NCBI GenBank assembly: GCA_008711295.1
Contig: VUYV01000331.1
Span: 464,499 to 528,498 of the forward strand
Length of the DNA: 64,000 nt
From: Anarhynchus alexandrinus
Lineage: Eukaryota > Chordata > Aves > Charadriiformes > Charadriidae
Direction of reading: 5' to 3'
Every line of letters starts with the position of its first letter. Within the stretch, counting starts at the first letter, position 1. A program made the translations under genes and the position numbers. The notes under the pieces are model-generated. The model was not told the DNA's origin and made no database searches. It worked only from the letters and a program-made list of their open reading frames with translations. Positions 1-64,000 of this stretch are shown here, one piece after another.

Positions 1-196
1 AAACAAGGCTGATGGAATAAGTGTACAATTACTATATTGCATCTTACAAATCGGGTTGCATTATCTAATCACATGTATAACAGGCTGCCTGACATGACAC
101 TTCCTTGGCTTGCTGCTCTGACAGTTGCTATTGCATCCAAAAGAATAATGGAAAGACTGAAATGCTCCAGGCAGGACTCTGAATGCAGAGTGATAC
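1..196 (-). other. MAN1C1 intron 7, partial
   Basis: The intron starts with GTATCA at 196 and runs off the left edge. Nothing else is recognisable in it. Confidence 0.85.
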
Positions 197-55404
<55,208 letters not shown>

Positions 55405-56994
55405 GGGGCACCGGATCGCGGCGGCCGGGCGGGCTCCGCCGCCACCCCCGGGGGAGCACCGCCTGGTTCCTGCGGCGAAAGGTTCAGGGGTGCCCCCCTC
55501 CCTCCCCCCGCACCACCGGCTGGAGCGGGGGCGCCTTCAGCGGGAACCGCCGGTGGGTGACACGTGGATGGCTCCGGACCGGGCTGAGCCGCGGGGCCCC
55601 GCCGCTGCCCGGGGTCTTCGCCCGAGAGTCTCGCAAGGCGCGGAGCGGCGGTTCAGAGTCCCCCCTTCAGGCATGAAGGCGGCGGCGAGCGCATCCCGCC
55701 GGAGCGGCGGGGCTGGGCTGCTCCCGGCGTCGGTCCCCCGTACAGGCTCCCCGCCGGACGGCTGCTGTGGGGCTGGCTCAGGGAGCGGTGCCGAGGAGGT
55801 GCGATCCCTTCTCTCTAGGCGGTGGGTTCATGCTGCAGCATTTCTGCGAGGGAGGGGGCGGGAGGAGAGAAGAGCGCGTTCATTGAACACCGAGAGGGAT
55901 GCAGCCGGCGTTATAAGCCTTTGTCCCGGAGGATCTGCCGCCTCCCCAGCCGTTCCCCCCCCGCCTCCAGCCACACTAGGTCGTTTTCCCTCTCTCCGGA
56001 CTTGCCATCAACTCTGTATCGAGCTCCCAGCTCGACACCATCCCCTACAGCTCCGGGCTCTTCTGGCGGGGCAGCCCCGGGGCCAAGAGGAGGATCCGCG
56101 CCCAGACGAGGAGCGAGGAGCACCCCGGGACCCAGGGTGCCCAGGGACACCGAGAGACCGACAGGGACGAGGCGGCTCCGCTCCTCCCCGGGCTGCCAGG
56201 GCTGCCTTCGCCCGCAGAGGGCTGGAGACGATGGGGCTGCAAAGAAGCCATGCGGAAAGCTCGGCTGGGGCTAAGTTTCTTGAAGAAAAAAAAATAAATC
56301 TACAGATTTTGGTTTTGCTAAATGGATGGCAGCAAATTACCCCTTTCTCCCAAATCTCTGCTTCGCTCTTAGAGTTATTCATTCCCCCCACACCTTACGT
56401 GCGCTGGAAGAGACAGAGCTCAACTTTCAAACCACGAAAGCAAGCAGGTCCACTTTCAAAAAGCACGACGCGTTTTAAAGACCAACCTACAAGCCCCAAA
56501 TCACCCTTTCTCCCACGGGCAGGAACGGCTGCCCCCCAAACACGCCGCCAAACCCACCTGGCGGGCGCTTTCCTACCCCCATCCCTGTTTTACTCACCCC
56601 TCTGACAAATCCAAGCCACTCCGCGTCCTACAGTGAGCAAAATCTTCTCAGTCCCGCCTGCGCATCTCGCAAGCGGGAACCCCTCGCTGCTGTCAGCGCT
56701 CGCAAAGTCCCCGTTAAATTAAGAGGAGCGAGAGCCTGGCTGCCTGCCGGGCTCTCCGGGGAGCAGCTCCTCTCTCCTGCCCATCCAAGCATCCAGGAGG
56801 GAAGTACCTAACTGCATCAAGCTACTTAGAGGCCTCTGCTTTTCACCACCTCCTCCTCCCCGCCCCGCCTTCCTCCCCGCCGCAGGGGAGCCGCCGGGCT
56901 GCGCTACCCACCGCCCGCATCCCCNGCCCCGCCCCTCGCCCCGCCCCTCCTCCTGCCAACCGTCACTCGGGGGAGGAGGCGGAGGCCTCGCCAG

Positions 56995-57324
56995 CCAATC
57001 AGCAGGCCAGGTCCTGCCCGCCGTGACGCGCGCCCCCCGGGGCCGCGCTCCGCCCTCGCTCGCTATTGGCTGGCTGGTGGAGCCTGGCCTCGCCCGTTGG
57101 CTCTTCCAAACGCCAGGAAAACCGGGAGACCCTCCCGCTTGTTTACCACAGTTGCCCGTCTCGAGCTAGGGGAGCGTCTCGCCCCGCCCCTTTCCTCCAG
57201 TCAGCCTTCCATTGGCTGCGAGGAATGCCCCATCCCCTCTGCGATTGGCGGACGCGGGGCCCAGCTCCTTTAAATAGGGGCTGCGGGCGCAGGGCGGGCT
57301 CAGGGGTCTGTGAGGGCTCAAGCG
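56995..57324 (+). promoter_or_regulatory. CCAAT/TATA-type promoter and possible first exon, plus strand (copy A)
   Basis: Elements in order: CCAAT at 56995-56999, inverted CCAAT boxes (ATTGG) at 57065-57069, 57211-57215 and 57244-57248, several CCGCCC boxes, then TTTAAATA at 57269-57276. CCAAT boxes lie left of the TATA-like box, which fits a plus-strand start near 57300. A donor-like CAAGCG|GTGAGG follows at 57325, so a short first exon ending at 57324 is plausible. No coding sequence is recognised downstream, so the transcript, if real, may be non-coding and divergent from MAN1C1. Confidence 0.55.
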
Positions 57325-57881
57325 GTGAGGGTGGGGTGGTGACGCTGCCTTTCCCTTCTCACCTCAGCCACCGTGAGGGCTCGGGGGGGTTGGATTTACT
57401 CGCGCAGCCCCCATAGCCTGCCGCCCGAGGTCTGGCATGCGCCACAAGGTCAAAACCCCCAGGAGGGACCATGTCCCACAGGCCTGGTATGGCAGCTCAT
57501 CCCTGACCAGGAGCTGGGCCTTCAGAGAAGGGACCAGAGATGGTTTGGTGCAGCTTCCTGCACACAGAACCGTCCTTCCTGGTTTTTATGAGCCCAAAGT
57601 CAACTGCTGTGAAGCACATCTGAATCCCAAATACTTAAACCATCATCACACACCTTAACACCTTCAATGTACTGTACAAGAACCAAATCTGACCGTCACC
57701 CTGAGAGGTGGTGCTGTATCAGAGGTGCACTGAAGTGTTTCTGCTCATAAATGTTAAGACCTCCCCAAAACCCCACAGAATTAGCAACGAAAGATAAATA
57801 AAGGGCACCACCCAAAACTGAAGGTGTCTGAAACCCCTCAGAAATGGAGCGCGATGGGTGGAGGTCGTCAGCAGAGCTGGT

Positions 57882-58486
57882 TTTTGGGTGCGGTGAGCGT
57901 GAGAGAGAGTAGCAGCAGCAGGAGAAGGCTTTTACAGTAAAGGGTAAACTGCAGCCGCCCGAGTATTGATGTGACTAAACTTGGAAGAGCTAAGAGAGAA
58001 CATTTTGTAGGCTGGAAAGGAGCTGGAGCTGCGAGGAAAGGAATCATCTGCTGTTTGCATCTTCCTGTGCTCAGTGTGCTCCTTCGTCGTAAATAACGAA
58101 CACCACAGGAAAGAAATACCTGCTCCGATTGCTGGGTCCAGCGGGAGCACGTCGCAGAGCCCCACGTTTTGAACTCTTCGGCTGANTTTTGGGTGCGGTG
58201 AGCGTGAGAGGAGCAGCAGCAGGAGAAGGCTTTTACAGGAAAGGGTAAACTGCAGCCGCCCGAGTATTGATGTGACTAAACTTGGAAGAGCTAAAAGAGA
58301 ACATTTTGTAGGCTGGAAAGGAGCTGGAGCTGCGAGGAAAGGAATCATCTGCTGTTTGCATCTTCCTGTGCTCAGTGTGCTCCTTCGTCGTAAATAACGA
58401 ACACCACAGGAAAGAAATACCTGCTCCGATTGCTGGGTCCAGCGGGAGCACGTCGCAGGGCCCCACGTTTTGAACTCTTCGGCTGA
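57882..58486. repeat. internal tandem duplication of about 300 bp within copy A
   Basis: Copy 1 (57882-58185) and copy 2 (58187-58486) both start at TTTTGGGTGCGGTGAGCGTG and end at GAACTCTTCGGCTGA. They differ at a few sites (AGAGAGAGTAGCAG against AGAGGAGCAG). The N at 58186 is exactly the joint. Copy B of the larger duplication has only one such unit. Confidence 0.9.
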
Positions 58487-58832
58487 GAATCGGTCATGTT
58501 GTCATTTTCCTATAAAAAGTGCTAGAAGTGGCCCAAAGCAGGCGGCAGAGCAGCTCTAGGAGCAGAATGGGGGAGCCGCCATTGACCCGGAGGTGCCCAC
58601 GGCTGGCGATCATCCTGGCTTACCCTTCCCTTCCAACTGCTGCAGGTTCTCCCGAGTCAGAATAAAACTAAAAAGTAAGCCTTGTGCTTTTGGCTGTCTG
58701 GTGGCTGCCCGGTGGACCTTGAAGGCAACCACCCTCAGAGGAAAATTTGCATCTTGATTATTTGGTTTCGAAATGTGTCCTCTGAACCGTCCCCTGTGGT
58801 TTTGCCGGCAGGACCAGTTCAGCCTGAGCAAG

Positions 58833-59253
58833 NNNNNNNNNNNNNNNNNNNNNNNNNNNNNNNNNNNNNNNNNNNNNNNNNNNNNNNNNNNNNNNNNNNN
58901 NNNNNNNNNNNNNNNNNNNNNNNNNNNNNNNNNNNNNNNNNNNNNNNNNNNNNNNNNNNNNNNNNNNNNNNNNNNNNNNNNNNNNNNNNNNNNNNNNNNN
59001 NNNNNNNNNNNNNNNNNNNNNNNNNNNNNNNNNNNNNNNNNNNNNNNNNNNNNNNNNNNNNNNNNNNNNNNNNNNNNNNNNNNNNNNNNNNNNNNNNNNN
59101 NNNNNNNNNNNNNNNNNNNNNNNNNNNNNNNNNNNNNNNNNNNNNNNNNNNNNNNNNNNNNNNNNNNNNNNNNNNNNNNNNNNNNNNNNNNNNNNNNNNN
59201 NNNNNNNNNNNNNNNNNNNNNNNNNNNNNNNNNNNNNNNNNNNNNNNNNNNNN
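58833..59253. other. assembly gap, 421 N
   Basis: An uninterrupted run of N separating the two duplicated copies. Open frames drawn through it are meaningless. Confidence 1.
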
Positions 59254-60884
59254 GCCCCGCCCCTCGCCCCGCCCCTCGCCCCGCCCTTCCTCCTGCCAAC
59301 CGTCACTCGGGGGAGGAGGCGGAGGCCTCGCCAGCCAATCAGCAGGCCAGGTCCTGCCCGCCGTGACGCGCGCCCCCCGGGGCCGCGCTCCGCCCTCGCT
59401 CGCTATTGGCTGGTTGGTGGAGCCTGGCCTCGCCCGTTGGCTCTTCCAAACGCCAGGAAAACCGGGAGACCCTCCCGCTTGTTTACCACAGTTGCCCGTC
59501 TCGAGCTAGGGGAGCGTCTCGCCCCGCCCCTTTCCTCCAGTCAGCCCTCCATTGGCTGCGAGGAATGCCCCATCCCCTCTGCGATTGGCGGACGCGGGGC
59601 CCAGCTCCTTTAAATAGGGGCTGCGGGCGCAGGGCGGGCTCAGGGGTCTGTGAGGGCTCAAGCGGTGAGGGTGGGGTGGTGACGCTGCCTTTCCCTTCTC
59701 ACCTCAGCCACCGTGAGGGCTCGGGCGGGTTGGATTTACTCGCGCAGTCGAGTAAAGCCAGGCATAGCCTGCCGCCCGAGGTCTGGCGTGCGCCACAAGG
59801 TCAAAACCCCCAGGAGAGACCGTGTCCCACAGGCCTGGTATGGCAGCTCATCCCTGACCAGGAGCTGGGCCTTCAGAGAAGGGACCAGAGATGGTTTGGA
59901 AACCAGCTTCCTGCACACAGAACCGTCCTTCCTGGTTTTTATGAGCCCAAAGTCAACTGCTGTGAAGCACATCTGAATCCCAAATACTTAAACCATCATC
60001 ACACACCTTAACACCTTCAATGTACTGTACAAGAACCAAATCTGACCGTCACCCTGAGAGGTGGTGCTGTATCAGAGGTGCACTGAAGTGTTTCTGCTCA
60101 TAAATGTTAAGACCTCCCCAAAACCCCACAGAATTAGCAACGAAAGATAAATAAAGGGCACCACCCAAAACTGAAGGTGTCTGAAACCCCTCAGAAATGG
60201 AGCGCGATGGGTGGAGGTCGTCAGCAGAGCTGGTTTTTGGGTGCGGTGAGCGTGAGAGAGAGTAGCAGCAGCAGGAGAAGGCTTTTACAGTAAAGGGTAA
60301 ACTGCAGCCGCCCGAGTATTGATGTGACTAAACTTGGAAGAGCTAAGAGAGAACATTTTGTAGGCTGGAAAGGAGCTGGAGCTGCGAGGAAAGGAATCAT
60401 CTGCTGTTTGCATCTTCCTGTGCTCAGTGTGCTCCTTCGTCGTAAATAACGAACACCACAGGAAAGAAATACCTGCTCCGATTGCTGGGTCCAGCGGGAG
60501 CACGTCGCAGGGCCCCACGTTTTGAACTCTTCGGCTGAGAATCGGTCATGTTGTCATTTTCCTATGAAAAGTGCTAGAAGTGGCCCAAAGCAGGCGGCAG
60601 AGCAGCTCTAGGAGCAGAATGGGGGAGCCGCCATTGACCCGGAGGTGCCCACGGCTGGCGATCATCCTGGCTTACCCTTCCCTTCCAACTGCTGCAGGTT
60701 CTCCCGAGTCAGAATAAAACTAAAAAGTAAGCCTTGTGCTTTTGGCTGTCTGGTGGCTGCCCGGTGGACCTTGAAGGCAACCACCCTCAGAGGCAAATTT
60801 GCATCTTGATTATTTGGTTTCAAAATGTGTCCTCTGAACCGTCCCCTGTGGTTTTGCCGGCAGGACCAGTTCAGCCTGAGCAAG
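59254..60884. repeat. duplicated segment, copy B (probable assembly artefact partner)
   Basis: Starts immediately after the N gap with the same GCCCCGCCCCTCGCC as copy A. It ends at CAGCCTGAGCAAG, the last bases before the gap in copy A, and then runs on into unique sequence. This copy is continuous with the right-hand flank, so it is the likelier true placement of the right part. Confidence 0.9.
59335..59664 (+). promoter_or_regulatory. CCAAT/TATA-type promoter, plus strand (copy B)
   Basis: The same element order as copy A, shifted by 2340 bases: CCAAT at 59335-59339, ATTGG at 59405, 59551 and 59584, and TTTAAATA at 59609-59616. It is probably the same locus as copy A, assembled twice. Confidence 0.45.
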
Positions 60885-63800
60885 GGGGAGATGCGGGCAC
60901 CGTCTCCCAGCCGCCACGTAGGGTTTGGTTTCCTCCAGAGCAGCTGCTCGAGGAGCGCCGAGCCCTCCGCACAGCTGCTCTCCCATCCCAGCCCCGGAGC
61001 TGCACCACGAGGGAGAGCGGAGGAGATTTGGCTGCTCCGTTTTGGCAGGTCACGCCGGAGCCTCGCTGAGTGTGGCAGATGCTCCGCAAGCTTCTTGGAG
61101 CCCAGGGGAGCTCCTTGCAAAGGATGATTTGGTTTTGCTGCTTTGCACGCCTTCGCAGGGCAGCTCAGGAGAAGGGGGAGAAACCTGAAAGCCAGCTGCC
61201 GGCTCCGTTATTTGGAGCATCGATGCGGTTGGGAAGGCTTTTACTGCTGCCCTGCCTGGTGCATTTATCAGTGGTCCCCCAGGGACCAGCACCAGCAAGA
61301 GCCCATTGTGCTGTGGGCTTCCATCATCCCTTCTCCCAACACTTACCACCTTGCCTTGGCCTCAGACTGAATGGAAATAATCCTTCGCCCCACTCTGATC
61401 TCCTCATCCCTGGGGGCACCTCAAGCAGCAGGCTGCATTTTGTCTCAGTCTTATAAAAAAAAACCAAACAACCACAACAAACAAACCAACCAACCAACCA
61501 CCAAACCAAAAACCTCCGCCATTGCAGTGGTGGTCCCTTGATCTGCTTATAGACAGCCCCAGGACCGAAAAGGTTAGATAGCTCTGCTCTCTAAGAGGAT
61601 TTGGGGGCATCAGGCAGGATAATAAAATCGACAGCTGAGAACAAACCAAAGGGATAATAAAACAGACAGTTCTGAACAAACCGAAAGGCTATGCCTAGCT
61701 CTTCATTTTATACAGCAGTGATAGCAAAGTTGAAGGCTTATCTTTTAATTAAGTTAAATTAAGAAATCTTTTTGTTTTGCTTTGCGTTTAGCATAACATT
61801 GTCTTGAAGGTAAATGCTTAGAAATTAAAGGTTTTCTAAATTAGGTTAAATTAAGATATCATTCTTCTTAAAGAAGACAAAGCATTGTCTTCAAGGTAAA
61901 TGTTTAATTACATTTTTAAAGCCATTTAGTCTGTGTAATAATAAGACAGAGAGCTCAGTCTCTGCATATGACTGCAGTTCCAGACATAAGCCAAATAAAT
62001 TGAGAAATTGGTGTTGAAGGAGTTAGGAGGCAGAGTGTAATTACTGGAAAGATGGGGGTCCTGCTGCATTATGATTCTTGTTTTTAGCAGGACTGGAAGA
62101 AATAATTTGGAGAAAATTACTTTTTTTATGGCCATAAGAAAAATAGAATTTAATATCTACCTTTCTGTGAGGAAGAAAACTACAGAGTGATAGATAATAC
62201 TCGAGGCAAAAGAGTTTGGCAAGATAATTACGCTCAAGCCTCCAGCCTATCTTTTAGAGTAAGCTTGATTTTTCTCCCTCCCCCCCTCACTGTAGAAAAT
62301 GCTCCTATTCTGGCTGCAGGAGTGGCTGGGACGTCTCTCGTGCTGGAATAGCACTCCAGTTCTTAGCCAGAAAGCCCTCTCTGACTCTCAGAACCACTCA
62401 AACCTGTGATTTTTAGGCATCACAGCAATGAAAGGATCGAGCAGGCAGATGGAAGAAAGGCTCTGTATTGCTGGCAGACAGTTTCAGAGTTAACATGGTT
62501 AGTTTTGGGGGAAAAAAAGAAAAGCAACCCAACAACGCAGCCTTGTTTCATTGAAGTGGAAAGGGATAGTACATTTAAATGCATCCTTAAAACAGGGCAG
62601 CCTCAGCATGTAAACCAGATGCCTAAACTTTGTTGATAGCTACTACAAAGTATAGATAGTGACAACAAAACCTGGTGAAATTGCCAGCTCTAAAAAGGAA
62701 GGAACCCTTTACCTCTAAAAGAACAAGCACGGCGGTTGACAGAACAAGGTGCCATCTTGCGACGCGTAGTTAAAAGATTTCTGACACTTTACCGTGGCGT
62801 GGAGCCTAATTTGTTGCTCGGCTTTCTGAAGCCTGATCTTAGGAGCTGCCGAGCCGCCCGCTGGGAGCGGAGGGCTCACGCTGTGTGGGATGGCTGCTGG
62901 CTGCTCCCACCCCGGGCTCTTACTCACGCGTGGCCCAGCGGGGAACATTTTTGGGAGGACAAAGCTTCTGAGGCATCTTTCGTCTCCGTGCAGCCCCAAG
63001 GCTGCTTTTCCTCACCTGCAAGCAGCAAGGTCTAATGTCTGTTTAAAGGCTTAGATGCGTGTAGGCTGCCAGGCCCGTTGCAGCTACCGTCATTTTATCT
63101 GGTTGTGATCAGATAAGGGGAAATCCTTACATTTAAACTGGCTGATACATTATGCAAACATCAGCCCTAAACTTTCTCGAAGCAGAGCTCATCTACACGC
63201 AGTGAGAACGAGCGAAACAATCCCTGATGGCCTGTAATGACTCAGGACAGAAGAAATCTGTCTGATATTGATTATTTTAAGGTTTTAGAAATACAAGCAG
63301 AGGACACAAGGCTCCTGAGAAGCCTAGATAATTAGGAACTTTGTTATCTGCTATGTGAAGGTGGATTGCAGTTTCCCAGCGTATGTAGTAGCTTGCTTTT
63401 AACCTAGGAGAGTGTGCTGTTGCCTTGTGTTACTTAAGGAACAAAGAGTGAAGAGCATGATTGCTTGTTAGATTAGACCACGCGCTGATGGATTACTGGG
63501 ATTGGTAGGAGGTATTCTAATAAGACACTTGAAAGGCTAAATTGTAATAATAATGCAACCATGGCAATGTCAGCCAGACAGGGTGGATATATAGCCCTGA
63601 TGACTTCAGCCAACGGAGTGAGTTCCCTCCAGCTACAGCCTGGAGTACCAACCGTATGTAGGTACGAGAAAACTAATGTATAAAGTAAACGATAAAGGTG
63701 TAGAAAGACACATTTAAGGCATGGCTCTTTGGAGCAGCCTTCCTCCTCCTCCAGATGATCCCATTGACCATCTTGTGCTGCCAAGGAAGAGGTTTGCAGG

Positions 63801-64000
63801 CTGTAAGTAACAAGAACAGATAAACTAGTAGCGGATTTTGCCCTGATTTCATTTAGTTCGTGCTGTGCAGGCGGACAATTTTCATCTGATGGTTTTCATG
63901 TGCTAAACCTGCAAAGTGAGGGTCTATTAAGCCCCCTCGTCTCTTTACCAGTCAAGAGCGAATGGCTGATGCAGAGAAGGCAGCTACCTCGCCCTGCCTA
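60885..64000. other. region upstream of MAN1C1 with no recognised gene
   Basis: Unique sequence after the duplicated segment: GC-richer to about 61.1 kb, then AT-richer. It holds an A/C-rich tract at 61.45 kb. In mammals LDLRAP1 lies upstream of MAN1C1, but I found no segment encoding its phosphotyrosine-binding domain here. Confidence 0.6.
61453..61514. repeat. A/C-rich (CCAA)n-like tract
   Basis: AAACAAACCAACCAACCAAC flanked by A-rich sequence. Same character as the tract at 38.84 kb. Confidence 0.85.

Larger units (their letters stand above)
56926..58832. repeat. duplicated segment, copy A (probable assembly artefact)
   Basis: Nearly identical to 59254-60884. It starts right after the single N at 56925 and stops exactly where the 421-base N gap begins. 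Differences from copy B are scattered substitutions and short indels, at an allele-like level. It also holds an extra internal copy of about 300 bp (57882-58185 and 58187-58486), again joined by a single N at 58186. Confidence 0.9.

Noticed and set aside
58610..59509. Three long open frames (182-275 codons) across the N gap
   Set aside because: Most of each frame is N. They are artefacts of translating the gap.
56926..60884. Tandem gene or promoter duplication
   Set aside because: All boundaries lie on Ns and the copies differ only at an allele-like level, so an assembly fault is the simpler explanation.
61000..64000. LDLRAP1, the expected upstream neighbour in mammals
   Set aside because: No segment encoding the conserved PTB-domain sequence was seen on either strand. 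It may lie farther right or be elsewhere in this lineage.

Overview
This window is animal nuclear DNA, most likely from a bird. It carries CR1-type LINE fragments, old SINE tails of a kind I associate with sauropsid genomes, few interspersed repeats overall, and a very GC-rich CpG-island first exon. I cannot name the species from sequence alone.

One protein-coding gene can be supported: the 5' part of MAN1C1 (Golgi alpha-1,2-mannosidase IC, glycoside hydrolase family 47), on the minus strand. Seven exons were placed by joining reading frames, splice sites and remembered family sequence: exon 1 at 54928-55404, exon 2 at 34045-34141, exon 3 at 11817-11932, exon 4 at 9516-9596, exon 5 at 7240-7334, exon 6 at 2808-2931 and exon 7 at 197-294. 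Together they encode 362 complete codons plus two bases: the cytosolic tail, the signal anchor, the stem and roughly the first half of the catalytic domain. The remaining exons lie beyond the left edge. All splice phases agree. Two consecutive introns (5 and 6) use GC instead of GT donors.

Layout: positions 1-9.5 kb hold exons 7-5 with short introns; 9.5-12 kb hold exons 4 and 3; 12-34 kb is intron 2 (two CR1 fragments, a poly-A tract, a G/T-rich tract, a MIR-like SINE, and one unexplained protein-like open segment at about 15.55-15.88 kb); 34-54.9 kb is intron 1 (three more SINE-like tails, CA repeats and, against the exon 1 donor, a minisatellite with a unit of about 40 bp). From 54.9 to 57.4 kb there is a CpG island with MAN1C1 exon 1 and, about 1.9 kb upstream of its start codon, a CCAAT/TATA-type promoter pointing the other way (plus strand).

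The stretch 56.9-60.9 kb looks like an assembly fault: a segment of about 1.6-1.9 kb appears twice, nearly identical, with every copy boundary lying on an N (single N, or a 421-base gap). The second copy of the promoter is therefore probably not real. From 60.9 to 64 kb I recognise no gene.

The observations most worth following are the tandem GC-AG introns, the phase-compatible candidate alternative last exon in intron 2, the VNTR that leaves exon 1 open for 302 further codons if intron 1 is retained, and the N-bounded duplication.
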